51,541 nucleotides of DNA from Tenacibaculum gallaicum. Lineage in GTDB: Bacteria > Bacteroidota > Bacteroidia > Flavobacteriales > Flavobacteriaceae. Where the stretch lies: contig NZ_QUNS01000013.1 in the NCBI RefSeq assembly GCF_003387615.1, forward strand, positions 1 through 51,541, read 5' to 3'. Of the stretch, positions 33,991 through 41,840 are shown one piece after another. Both the position numbers and the translations under genes were made by a program. Numbering within the stretch: position 1 is the stretch's first letter; each line of letters begins with the position of its first letter. Below the pieces are notes generated by a model. That model had not been told where the DNA came from. It did not search any database and saw only the letters and a list, made by a program, of their open reading frames with translations.

Positions 33991-34772
33991 TATTGAGCGT
34001 ATTTTGCACTGTTGATATACTTTTCAATATCTCTTCCTTGATCAGAATCAGCGTATTTTTCTTTAATGGTTGTATAAAATTTTTCAGCTTTACTGTACTC
34101 TTTTAAATTCATTGCAATTTGAGCTGCTTTGAATAAAAATAAAGGCGTAGTAAATTGATTGTCTTTTTTATTAGCTGCCTGTTGATAGTAGTCTAAAGCA
34201 TCTTCTGGTTGGTTAATGTCAGCAAAAGCATCACCAATAGCTCCTAAGGCAGTAGGGCCTAATAGCTCATCATCAGAACTAAAGTTACTTAAATACTCAA
34301 TAGCCTCTTCGTATTTTTTCATTTTTAAGTAAGAAATACCAGCGTAGTAGTTTGCTAAATTTCCTGCTTTTGTTCCACTAAATTGCTCAGCAACATCAAT
34401 AAAGCCATATTTACCATCACCACCTTCTAAACCTAAAGTGTATAATGAGTCAGCAATTGCACCTGCAGAAGTATTTGCTTTGTCAAAGAAAGTACGAGGA
34501 TAAGCTAATTCGTTTGAAGCTTCTTGTTGTGTTGGCTCTGCAATAAACTTGTTATAAGCTAAGTACACTAAAATTAAAGCTGCAACAGCCACCAATCCGT
34601 AAAATAATGGCTTGCTATTTTTTTCAATCCATTCTTCTGATTTGTTCGCCGTATCATCTAAAGTATTAAATACTTCAGCTGTAGTACTTTGTGTTTCATC
34701 AAAAGTTTCTTCTACTTCATTTGTAACCTTTTCTTTCTTAGGTTTGTAACCTCTTTTCTTGTATGTAGCCAT
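33990..34772 (-). CDS. TPR protein with one TM segment
   Basis: The 260-aa protein has a charged N-terminus, one TM at about 57-79 (PLFYGLVAVAALILVYLAYNKFI) and TPR-like helices at about 135-250 (ANYYAGISYLKMKKYEEAIEYLS, ALDYYQQAAN, KAEKFYTTIKEKYADS). It resembles YfgM/BamD-like scaffold proteins in design, though I cannot name an orthologue. The TPR domain should be periplasmic. It precedes ribH with a one-base overlap and is divergent from recF. Confidence 0.85.
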   Translation of the reverse strand: MATYKKRGYKPKKEKVTNEVEETFDETQSTTAEVFNTLDDTANKSEEWIEKNSKPLFYGLVAVAALILVYLAYNKFIAEPTQQEASNELAYPRTFFDKANTSAGAIADSLYTLGLEGGDGKYGFIDVAEQFSGTKAGNLANYYAGISYLKMKKYEEAIEYLSNFSSDDELLGPTALGAIGDAFADINQPEDALDYYQQAANKKDNQFTTPLFLFKAAQIAMNLKEYSKAEKFYTTIKEKYADSDQGRDIEKYINSAKYAQ

Positions 34773-34885
34773 AATTGCTTAAAAAATTAGTGGCGACAAA
34801 AATAGTTTTTTTAATTGGATTTTAAAAGTCGTTTTTTCGTAAATTTTCGATAATTTGCGCTTTCTTTTAGTAACAGGGCTCATTC

Positions 34886-35965
34886 ATGTATTTGCAAAAA
34901 CTATCTTTGGTTAATTTTAAGAATATCGAATCGCAAACTTTTGATTTTCAAAAGAAAATAAATTGTTTTGTAGGAAGTAACGGTATTGGAAAAACTAACG
35001 TACTTGATGCAATTTACTATTTGTCATTTGCTAAAAGTTACTTCAATTCGATTGCAGGGCAGAATATTCGACACGGTCAAGATTTTTTTATGGTTGAAGG
35101 AGATTATTTGTTAAACGACCGACAAGAAAAAATTATCTGTTCCTTAAAAAGGGGGCAGAAAAAAGTGTTAAAACGCAATGGAAAAGCCTACGAAAAATTT
35201 TCTGAACATATAGGGCAGCTACCGTTGGTGATTATTTCTCCTGCGGATAGGGATTTAATTGTTGAAGGAAGCGAAACTCGTCGTAAATTTATTGATGGAG
35301 TTATTTCTCAGCAAGATAAAAAGTATTTACAAACGTTAATTTCGTATACTAAAACGGTGAGTCAGCGAAATGCGTTGTTGAAGTATTTTGCTGCTAACAG
35401 AACATTTGATGCGTTAAATTTAAAAGTATACGATGAGCAGCTAATTGAGTATGGAACGGTTATTTATAACAAAAGAAAAACTTTTTTAGAAGAGTTTGTG
35501 CCTATTTTTAACGATAAGCATAAAATTATTTCTGGAGCAAATGAAGAAGTAAATCTACGCTATAAAAGTCAGTTACATGATATGTCTTTTGAGAATTTGT
35601 TACAACAAAATTTAGAAAAAGACAAGATGCTACAGTATACATCGGTAGGAATTCATAAAGATGATTTAAATTTTGAAATAGAGGAGCATCCTATTAAAAA
35701 GTTTGGTTCACAAGGGCAGCAAAAATCGTATTTAATAGCATTAAAATTAGCGCAATTTGAGTTTATAAAGAAACAATCTAATGTAACGCCAATTTTGTTA
35801 TTGGATGATATTTTTGATAAGTTAGATGAAAATAGGGTAACCCAAATTGTAGATTTGGTAAATAGTGATGAGTTTGGGCAAATTTTTATTACTGATACAC
35901 ATGCTGATAGAACAGAAGAGGTGATAAAAAAGAGTAACCAAGAATATCAGATTTTTAAGTTATAA
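34886..35965 (+). CDS. recF: DNA replication and repair protein RecF
   Basis: RecF is an SMC-like ATPase that loads RecA at gaps with RecO and RecR. The 359-aa protein has Walker A GSNGIGKT (30-37), the [15 protein letters not shown] coupling region, signature [16 protein letters not shown] (about 276-290) and Walker [13 protein letters not shown] (about 303-314), plus the D-loop FITDTHADR. Length is normal. DUF721 follows after 37 bp, an arrangement common in Bacteroidota. Confidence 0.96.
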   Translation: MYLQKLSLVNFKNIESQTFDFQKKINCFVGSNGIGKTNVLDAIYYLSFAKSYFNSIAGQNIRHGQDFFMVEGDYLLNDRQEKIICSLKRGQKKVLKRNGKAYEKFSEHIGQLPLVIISPADRDLIVEGSETRRKFIDGVISQQDKKYLQTLISYTKTVSQRNALLKYFAANRTFDALNLKVYDEQLIEYGTVIYNKRKTFLEEFVPIFNDKHKIISGANEEVNLRYKSQLHDMSFENLLQQNLEKDKMLQYTSVGIHKDDLNFEIEEHPIKKFGSQGQQKSYLIALKLAQFEFIKKQSNVTPILLLDDIFDKLDENRVTQIVDLVNSDEFGQIFITDTHADRTEEVIKKSNQEYQIFKL

Positions 35966-36002
35966 TGTTGCTGCTAGATAAGTAAGAAAAAAAATAAAAC
36001 TA

Positions 36003-36302
36003 ATGGCTAAAAGAGAAAACGATAGTTTTTCATTAAAAGACTTGATGGGAAGTTTTATCCAGGAAAACAATAAACTAAAAAAAGGATTTCAAAAAATTCA
36101 TATTGATGAAGCTTGGGCAAAAATGATGGGGCCAGGTGTTGTGTCGTACACAAGTGAAGTAAAATTACAAAACGGAACCTTGATTGTCCGTTTAACTTCA
36201 TCGGCTTTAAGAGAGCAATTAGGTTATGGTAAAGATAAAATTATACGCATGATTAATGAGGAGATTGGAGAGGAGCTTGTTAAAAAGTTGATGTTGGTGT
36301 AG
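36003..36302 (+). CDS. DUF721 domain protein (DciA-like)
   Basis: The 99-aa protein matches DUF721. KGFQKIHIDEAWAKMMGPGVVSYTSEVKLQNGTLIVRLTSSALREQLGYGKDKIIRMINEEIG covers the domain (about 25-90). Some DUF721 members (DciA) load the replicative helicase DnaB; in Bacteroidota this is plausible but unproven. It is located behind recF, which fits a DNA-replication context. Its stop is next to the first copy of the ~41-bp direct repeat. Confidence 0.85.
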   Translation: MAKRENDSFSLKDLMGSFIQENNKLKKGFQKIHIDEAWAKMMGPGVVSYTSEVKLQNGTLIVRLTSSALREQLGYGKDKIIRMINEEIGEELVKKLMLV

Positions 36303-36311
36303 AATGCAAGG

Positions 36312-36352
36312 TATGTGATAAGCTACTAAAGCAAGCTTTTGCCATCGTAAAA
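36312..36352 (+). repeat. Island-edge direct repeat, left copy
   Basis: About 41 bp with only five differences from 38438-38478, sharing ATAAGCTACTAAA and CAAGCTTTTGC cores. It lies 10 bp after the DUF721 stop. The two copies bound the HEPN genes and the 41-bp array. Confidence 0.65.
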
Positions 36353-36455
36353 GTGGTTTACCATATGACACAAATTATAAAAGTACGTTGGTTTAAAAAA
36401 GTATAAAATTTACTTGCTTTTTACTTCAGTTCTTTGTTGGCATTAGTTTTAATTT

Positions 36456-37364
36456 TCATTCGTAAATTTCGTAAATCTCCTTAAATGTTTTAATTGAAGT
36501 TTCATTAATTATAACAAGAAGAAGTACATAGTTAAAAAACATAGTAACTTCTTTATTAGTTATAACTAAGTCTTTTTTTCCGTGAGCAATATCATTTCTA
36601 ACTGTCGTATAATCCTTAAATTCAGAGATTATAGAAGAATAAATCTGATGAGAATTAAGATTACTAATATTTTTTTTACATAATTTTTTCAATTTGTCTT
36701 CAAATCTTTCTTCTTCATTTTCCGAGTTTAATTTTTTATTCACATAGTTTTCTAATGACGAGTATACTAGAAAGTATGATAATTTATACTTTTCTTCATT
36801 CAACAATGATTTCGATTCAGCCATTAGTTGTTTATAGAATAGCTCGTTTTTCTTGTATCCATTAATTACTAAAAGAGTAATCACTTCTACACCTGTTTCA
36901 CTGAAGTAAGGATATTCAGTGATTTGGACGCCTCTGTAGTGAATTCTTTTTTTATTGTTATCAATTCTATCAACTTCAATTGCTTCTAATTTGAATTCTT
37001 TCCAGTTAGATAACATATTACCAAAGAGGTCATAATCGAAAGTTTCATTGAGGTAAAGTTGCTCTAAAATATTTGTGGTTTCAGACGATTCATTATTGTT
37101 TTCTCTTTTAGCTTTGTCAATATCATCTTTAAAAAACGGATATGATGAAGAAATTTTTGCATCAGTAATGAATTCATATTCGTTCTTTAAATCCCAAAAA
37201 TTCTCAAAAGTATATTTAGCAACTCCATATTCTCTATCTTGATTTTCAGGGTATAAATCTGTATGTAAAAAATGAGAGGTTGTTTCAATGATTTTTAACT
37301 CTTTCAATAAAGTATTGTTAAGTTTTTCATTATCAATTTTCATTTTAAATATGTTGTACTTCAT
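36456..37364 (-). CDS. HEPN-motif protein, long member of a pair
   Basis: The 302-aa protein (ATG at 37364; a TTG start at 37376 and an ATG at 37343 are possible) has a C-terminal helical domain with the HEPN Rx4H motif at R256-NDIA-H261 (TTVRNDIAHGK). Around it, YFLVYSSLENYVNKKLN and FKDYTTVRNDIAHGKK look like the RiboL-PSP/MAE_28990-type HEPN. The N-terminal ~180 residues are acidic and have no recognised domain. HEPN proteins are often RNases in toxin-antitoxin or antiviral systems; this is a structural guess, not an assignment. Next gene upstream: a second HEPN protein. Confidence 0.72.
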   Translation of the reverse strand: MKYNIFKMKIDNEKLNNTLLKELKIIETTSHFLHTDLYPENQDREYGVAKYTFENFWDLKNEYEFITDAKISSSYPFFKDDIDKAKRENNNESSETTNILEQLYLNETFDYDLFGNMLSNWKEFKLEAIEVDRIDNNKKRIHYRGVQITEYPYFSETGVEVITLLVINGYKKNELFYKQLMAESKSLLNEEKYKLSYFLVYSSLENYVNKKLNSENEEERFEDKLKKLCKKNISNLNSHQIYSSIISEFKDYTTVRNDIAHGKKDLVITNKEVTMFFNYVLLLVIINETSIKTFKEIYEIYE

Positions 37365-37400
37365 TCTACAGGTCAAAAAAGTAATTATAGTTTTTAGCAG

Positions 37401-37952
37401 TTATTTCATACATTCTTTTAATGTTTTGAAAATAGTTAATAATAAATTAAATATTGGCTCTAATAACCTCTTTTGATGTTCTTCAATATTTTTATAACCG
37501 TGAACTAGATTGCACCTAACATTATAAATTACACTCAAAACTGCTTTAGAACGGATTGCATTATCTTTATCATTTAATAAATTTTCACATAACTGTTTAT
37601 CAAATTCTTCTTGACCAATTCCGTCTTTAAGATTAATATTAAACATTTTCTTATCAATTAAATCAGCAATAGTTTCAATATCCTTTATTCTATCCTCTAT
37701 TACTAATTTTTCAATAATTATATCCGAACCTATGAAATCTCTAACAACTGTTGTTGCTTTTTCGTAATCTGAAATTCTATTTTGTTGTTTTTTAGAACTA
37801 TTTTCAAAATTAATTATATGACTATAAAGTCTATTATAAATAGGAAATAAAGTTTGAAATCTATTGAAGTAATCATATAATTCATTTCCATTAATTTTAT
37901 TAAGTTCTTTTTCCCAATTTGTAATATAATCTAAAGTTTCTTTGGTTAGCAT
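37401..37952 (-). CDS. HEPN-motif protein, short member of a pair
   Basis: The 183-aa all-helical protein has an Rx4H motif at R146-CNLV-H151 (YNVRCNLVHGYKN) near the C-terminus, as in HEPN domains. No signal, no nucleotidyltransferase partner nearby. It is the upstream gene of a two-gene minus-strand operon (36-bp gap) in an island with an attC-like stem-loop, a tandem array and flanking direct repeats. I do not know its substrate. An alternative is a helical regulatory domain lacking RNase activity. Confidence 0.72.
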   Translation of the reverse strand: MLTKETLDYITNWEKELNKINGNELYDYFNRFQTLFPIYNRLYSHIINFENSSKKQQNRISDYEKATTVVRDFIGSDIIIEKLVIEDRIKDIETIADLIDKKMFNINLKDGIGQEEFDKQLCENLLNDKDNAIRSKAVLSVIYNVRCNLVHGYKNIEEHQKRLLEPIFNLLLTIFKTLKECMK

Positions 37953-37974
37953 TTGTTAATATTTTATTTTTTCA

Positions 37975-38022
37975 GTTGCATACAACTTGTTTATACAGAT
38001 GTAAAATACATCGTTATACAAC
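37975..38022. repeat. Imperfect stem-loop, attC-like
   Basis: The inner stem GATGTA (37998-38003) pairs with TACATC (38007-38012) around AAA. Outside it, TTGTTTATAC (37987-37996) pairs imperfectly, with an unpaired base, with GTTATACAA (38013-38021). Beyond this, GTTGCATACAAC lies at the left edge. Layout recalls integron attC sites, but the R'/R'' consensus (RYYYAAC/GTTRRRY) is not exact and no integrase is in the window. Confidence 0.45.
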
Positions 38023-38173
38023 CGTTTTGGTTTATTTATAGTTGTATTTTATGTTTGTTTATATTTTTACTAACTTACTAATATTAATTTAATTTTCTTA
38101 CGGAATTCCATAAGCTAAGTTATTTAGAGGGTGAAAGATGTTTTAGGGAGTAGCAACGGTTCTATATATCGCT

Positions 38174-38194
38174 GTTGACACACTTTATTGAATA
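38174..38194 (+). repeat. 21-nt leader shared by two tandem arrays, copy 2
   Basis: Identical to 70-90 over all 21 bases. Followed at once by the 41-bp array. Confidence 0.85.
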
Positions 38195-38196
38195 GT

Positions 38197-38352
38197 CTCA
38201 TCAGCGCATCACGCTGAGCTTTCCTCAATCCAACGAAACCGTCAGCGAGCGTCGCTGAGCTTTCCTCAACACAACGAAACCATCAGCGAGTTTCGCTGAG
38301 CTTTCCTCAAGACAACGAAACCATCAACGAGCTTCGCTGAGTTTTCCTCATC
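38197..38352 (+). repeat. Tandem array, 41-bp period, with embedded hairpins
   Basis: Units start at 38213, 38254 and 38295 (full) and 38336 (partial), with a partial unit before them. Typical unit start: GCTGAGCTTTCCTCAA, then CAACGAAACC. Each boundary forms a hairpin TCAGCG n5 CGCTGA (38201-38217, 38242-38258, 38283-38299; a mismatched one at 38324-38340) with different loops: CATCA, AGCGT, AGTTT, AGCTT. 41 is not a multiple of 3 and frames close, so it is non-coding. The word TCGCTGA also recurs in the 21-bp array. Confidence 0.85.
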
Positions 38353-38437
38353 AATATATAAGTACAATAAAGTATGTAGAGAATTGTATAAATGAATTGT
38401 AGCTAGGGTAAGAGTAAAAAACTTGCTTTAATAGCGG

Positions 38438-38478
38438 TTTGTAATAAGCTACTAAAACAAGCTTTTGCAATAGTAAAA
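38438..38478 (+). repeat. Island-edge direct repeat, right copy
   Basis: Matches 36312-36352 with five differences over about 41 bp, same orientation. Directly followed by a terminator hairpin. Confidence 0.65.
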
Positions 38479-38505
38479 ACTCGTTACATAATTGTAACGA
38501 GTTTT
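38476..38505 (-). terminator. Terminator after the 135-aa gene
   Basis: Perfect 13-bp stem AAAACTCGTTACA / TGTAACGAGTTTT with a 4-nt loop, then a T run on the minus strand. The stem matches that of the ndk terminator (39140-39165). Confidence 0.85.
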
Positions 38506-38530
38506 ATTAGGTTTCTTTATTAAGCTGAAG

Positions 38531-38938
38531 TTAAACAATAACTAATGATGATTTTTCATTAGGATCATACTTGATATTAATTGTATCTCCAACTTTTGGT
38601 ATAGATAGTTTAGATACATGTGTTGTGGTGCTAATATCAAATTTTTCTCCAGATTCTGACTCAACATGAAGGCTTAATAGAATAATAGGGTCAAAATTCA
38701 TTAACGACCCTGTGTCTTGTACTAGAGAAACTTTAGCCTTAGCAGGTATCCCCTCAGTGGTTAACTTTTGTTGTTTGTTAACTAAATCAATTTGAGCTTC
38801 AGAAGTCTCAAGTATTTCATTTGTTTCATTAACAAAATCCTTACCTAAGAATAATTTTGTTAGCCATCCAACTATACCACCAGATACTACTTTTTTTGTG
38901 TGTTGAATTGCTTCTTTTGGATCTTGATCTTTTCCCAT
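38531..38938 (-). CDS. Hypothetical 135-aa protein
   Basis: I do not recognise it. The N-terminal third is helical and amphipathic (DPKEAIQHTKKVVSGGIVGWLTKLFLGKDF), and residues ~60-135 form a beta-rich domain (IPAKAKVSLVQDTGSLMNFDPIILLSLHVES, ISTTTHVSKLSIPKVGDTINIKYDPNEKSSLVIV) resembling OB/SH3-like small barrels seen in DUF3592-type proteins. No signal peptide. It stands alone, with a hairpin terminator. The 256-bp gap to ndk is AT-rich and empty apart from the ndk terminator. Confidence 0.7.
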   Translation of the reverse strand: MGKDQDPKEAIQHTKKVVSGGIVGWLTKLFLGKDFVNETNEILETSEAQIDLVNKQQKLTTEGIPAKAKVSLVQDTGSLMNFDPIILLSLHVESESGEKFDISTTTHVSKLSIPKVGDTINIKYDPNEKSSLVIV

Positions 38939-39139
38939 TTTTAATGTTTTAAATTTGTAGAATTGTTTTTCTGCTTTTTTTAAGCGGAAGGCAAAACTAG
39001 GTAATATAAAAGCTTTTTAAAAGGAAGTTGCTGGATAAAAGAAAGATTAAATGTTAAGTATTTGTTTTATAGTTTCTTAATGGAAGGAATGATTGTTTTT
39101 AGGATAAAAACTAAGTGTTATATAGAGCATTAAACAAAA

Positions 39140-39165
39140 AACTCGTTACGATTATGTAACGAGTT
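39140..39165 (-). terminator. Terminator after ndk
   Basis: Stem AACTCGTTAC / GTAACGAGTT with a 6-nt loop, followed on the minus strand by TTTTTT. Confidence 0.85.
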
Positions 39166-39194
39166 CAATATATAAAGTTTATTCTTTCTAAGAA

Positions 39195-39614
39195 TTAAAA
39201 CATTTCTCTACCAGAAAAGTGGAAAGCACCTTCGATAGCTGCGTTTTCATCAGAATCAGAACCATGTACTGCATTTTCTCCAATAGAAGTAGCGTATAAC
39301 TGACGGATAGTTCCTTCAGCAGCTTCAGCTGGGTTTGTAGCACCGATTAAAGTTCTAAAATCTTCAACAGCGTTATCTTTTTCTAAGATAGCAGCGATGA
39401 TTGGTCCGCGAGTCATAAATTCAACTAATTCACCAAAGAAAGGACGCTCACTGTGTACTCCGTAAAAAGTCTCAGCATCACGCTTAGTCATCTGTGTTTT
39501 TTTCATAGCTACGATTCTGAAACCTGCAGCATTAATTTTTTCTAAAATTGCACCAGTGTGTCCGTTTTCTACAGCATCTGGTTTAATCATTGTAAAAGTT
39601 CTATTTGTTGCCAT
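39195..39614 (-). CDS. ndk: Nucleoside diphosphate kinase
   Basis: Ndk transfers gamma-phosphate from ATP to nucleoside diphosphates by a phospho-His intermediate. The 139-aa protein has [13 protein letters not shown], the [11 protein letters not shown] strand, the [18 protein letters not shown] active-site block with the catalytic His, and [10 protein letters not shown] at the end. Normal family length. Monocistronic, with a clear -7 box (39692-39699) and a terminator. Confidence 0.97.
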   Translation of the reverse strand: MATNRTFTMIKPDAVENGHTGAILEKINAAGFRIVAMKKTQMTKRDAETFYGVHSERPFFGELVEFMTRGPIIAAILEKDNAVEDFRTLIGATNPAEAAEGTIRQLYATSIGENAVHGSDSDENAAIEGAFHFSGREMF

Positions 39615-39691
39615 TATTAAATGTAATAAATATCAGTAAATGATAAATTCCTTAATTGTTATTGCTTATGCAAACTTCGCATAAATCGGCG

Positions 39692-39699
39692 CAAAAATA
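39692..39699 (-). promoter_or_regulatory. ndk promoter, -7 box TATTTTTG
   Basis: Exact TAnnTTTG match on the minus strand with CTTG (3 of 4 to TTTG) at the -33 position (39719-39722). The leader would be about 75 nt. Confidence 0.55.
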
Positions 39700-39722
39700 C
39701 ACTTTTTAATGTTATTAGCAAG

Positions 39723-40730
39723 TTAAGGGTATATTTGGTTGATTTCTTGTAAGGTAACTCCATTTTTACCACGCATTTGAAAAGTAACTTTTTTCGTTTT
39801 TAAGTCTAAAAGTAGCGTGCCGTAACTTAAAGAGTTAACTACATTACCTATTCTAAAGTCATTTTTTTCAGAAGTAAAAGAAGAATAGGCGTGTGTTAAT
39901 CCGCTAGAAGTAAAATCAATAATTGGATATTTTACTCCGTTAATGTTAGTCTTAGAAAATTCGGAAATATGCCTGTCTCCAGAAAGAAGAATAACATTCG
40001 TGTTTATAGATTTTTTAATCAAACCGAATAATTTATCCACTTCATGAGGAAAGTTTCCCCATTTTTCAAAACCATGCTCTTTTGATAAGATTTGGATGCT
40101 ACTTACTATTACAGTAAAAGTAGCAGTAGAGTTTGTAAGTTCATTTGTAAGCCATTTCCATTGTGTATCGCCTAAAACAGTACCCTCGTTGTATTGATTT
40201 GGTTGAAAACGATGTCCGTTTGTTCCTTTGGTAAGAGAGGTCCTAAAATAACGTGTATCTAAAACAATAACTTTAACGTTGCCTTTGCTTGTTTTAAAAG
40301 TTTTAGAGTGGTAAACACCTTGTTGTTTTCTTCTAGGAGAATTTCTTGGAACGTCTAAAAAGTCTAAAAATAATTGTTGGCTTTCATCTTTCATTTCAAA
40401 TTCTACACCTGCATCATTTTTTCCGTAATCATGATCATCCCAAGTAGCAAGAATTGGAACTTTGGTAGTTAGTTCTTTATATCCTTCAACCTTTTTTTGA
40501 CTTTTATACATACGTTTCATTTTACGCATGTCATTAGTATCCGCATAAATATTATCACCGCCCCATACCCACACATTAGGCTGAAGCGATAGAATGTCTT
40601 CCCAAAAAGGATTATTAAGTCTCTGATTGTTGCAAGATCCAAAAGCAATAGTAAATACTTCTTGACTAAAAGAAGTAGTAATTATACTTAGAGAAAAGAA
40701 TAGTGTAAATGTAAATTTATAAGATTTCAT
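39723..40730 (-). CDS. PhoD-like alkaline phosphatase / metallophosphatase
   Basis: The 335-aa secreted phosphoesterase has a Sec signal peptide (MKSYKFTFTLFFSLSIITTSFS) and metal-binding motifs of the PhoD group: FGSCNNQR, WVWGGDNIYADT, ATWDDHDYGKNDAG, and SGDRHISEF near residue ~245. PhoD enzymes hydrolyse phosphomono- or diesters with Ca/Fe. It has no T9SS sorting domain, so a periplasmic location is likely. Monocistronic and divergent from the nrnA-like gene. Confidence 0.9.
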   Translation of the reverse strand: MKSYKFTFTLFFSLSIITTSFSQEVFTIAFGSCNNQRLNNPFWEDILSLQPNVWVWGGDNIYADTNDMRKMKRMYKSQKKVEGYKELTTKVPILATWDDHDYGKNDAGVEFEMKDESQQLFLDFLDVPRNSPRRKQQGVYHSKTFKTSKGNVKVIVLDTRYFRTSLTKGTNGHRFQPNQYNEGTVLGDTQWKWLTNELTNSTATFTVIVSSIQILSKEHGFEKWGNFPHEVDKLFGLIKKSINTNVILLSGDRHISEFSKTNINGVKYPIIDFTSSGLTHAYSSFTSEKNDFRIGNVVNSLSYGTLLLDLKTKKVTFQMRGKNGVTLQEINQIYP

Positions 40731-40811
40731 AGAAGTTAAAATTTGAAGCGAAGAAACAAAAAGAAATACATAAAAAGGTTAATATAGCATTAATTTGTAT
40801 ATTCGCCTTTT

Positions 40812-41840
40812 ATGATTTTGAAACACTTTACAGAGCTACAAGAATTCTTGTCAGAACCTAGAAATATTGTAATAATTGGGCACAGAAACCCAGATGGAGA
40901 CGCAATTGGTTCAACGTTAGGATTAAAACATTATTTAGATAAAAAAGGGCACACTACACAAGTGCTAATGCCAAATGAGTACCCTGATTTTTTACACTGG
41001 GTTCCTGGGTCAAAAACCGTAAAACGTTTTGATCGCCAAAACAACCAGTCTGTCAAAGCTTTAGCAAAATCTGATATTGTTTTTTTATTGGATTTTAATG
41101 CGTTGCATAGAGTAGGAAATGATATGCAAAACACGTTAGAGCAATATGAAAACGATTTTGCTCTGATAGACCATCATCAACAACCAGATGATTTCATGTA
41201 TATGTATTCTGACACATCTATGTCTTCAACATGTCAAATGGTATATAACTTTATTGAAATGATGGGAGATGTAGAGCTGATAGATAAAAATATAGCAACT
41301 TGTTTATATACGGGAATTATGACTGACACAGGTTCATTCCGTTTTAGATCTACAACCAGTACTACACATAGAATTATTGCTGATTTAATAGATAAGGGAG
41401 CTGAAAATGATAAGATTCATAGTAATGTGCATGATGCAAATTCTTACAATAGGTTATTGTTGTTAGGGCAAGCGCTGAGTAATATGAAGGTATTACCAGA
41501 GTATAAAACTGCTTTTATAACCTTATCTGAAGAAGAAAAAAAACGTTTTCAGTACGAAAAAGGAGATACTGAAGGAGTAGTGAACTATGCATTATCTTTG
41601 AAAGGAATTGTGTTTGCTGCTATTTTTATAGAAGATGAAGAACAAGGAATTGTAAAAATATCTTTTCGTTCAAAAGGGAAATTCTCTGTAAACCAGTTTG
41701 CACGTAATTATTTTAACGGAGGTGGACATGATAATGCGGCTGGCGGCAGAAGTGATGATAGTATGGAAAATACGATAGCAAGATTTAAGTCGTTATTACC
41801 TACATACCAACAAGAGTTACAAGATTCTTATGAAGCATAA
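40812..41840 (+). CDS. nrnA: DHH family phosphoesterase (NrnA-like oligoribonuclease / pAp phosphatase)
   Basis: The 342-aa DHH-DHHA1 protein hydrolyses nanoRNA and 3'-phosphoadenosine 5'-phosphate in the NrnA group. DHH motifs are IIGHRNPDGDAIGS (H24, D28, D30), LLDFNA, LIDHHQ and MTDTGSFRF. The DHHA1 domain ends in FNGGGHDNAAGG. Upstream, TATATTCG (40798-40805), one mismatch from the -7 consensus, ends six bases before the ATG, so the mRNA may be nearly leaderless. The downstream gldI start overlaps the stop by 11 bp, so it leads the gld/PPIase unit. Confidence 0.9.
   Translation: MILKHFTELQEFLSEPRNIVIIGHRNPDGDAIGSTLGLKHYLDKKGHTTQVLMPNEYPDFLHWVPGSKTVKRFDRQNNQSVKALAKSDIVFLLDFNALHRVGNDMQNTLEQYENDFALIDHHQQPDDFMYMYSDTSMSSTCQMVYNFIEMMGDVELIDKNIATCLYTGIMTDTGSFRFRSTTSTTHRIIADLIDKGAENDKIHSNVHDANSYNRLLLLGQALSNMKVLPEYKTAFITLSEEEKKRFQYEKGDTEGVVNYALSLKGIVFAAIFIEDEEQGIVKISFRSKGKFSVNQFARNYFNGGGHDNAAGGRSDDSMENTIARFKSLLPTYQQELQDSYEA

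Larger units (their letters stand above)
37953..38530. other. 578-bp non-coding part of the accessory island
   Basis: No credible ORF. It holds the attC-like stem-loop (37975-38022), the shared 21-nt leader (38174-38194), the 41-bp array (38197-38352), the right copy of the direct repeat (38438-38478) and a terminator (38476-38505). The intervening DNA is AT-rich. Confidence 0.8.

Noticed and set aside
33484..34885. FMN riboswitch upstream of ribH
   Set aside because: ribH is translationally coupled to the TPR gene, and the 113-bp recF/TPR gap shows no recognisable RFN fold.
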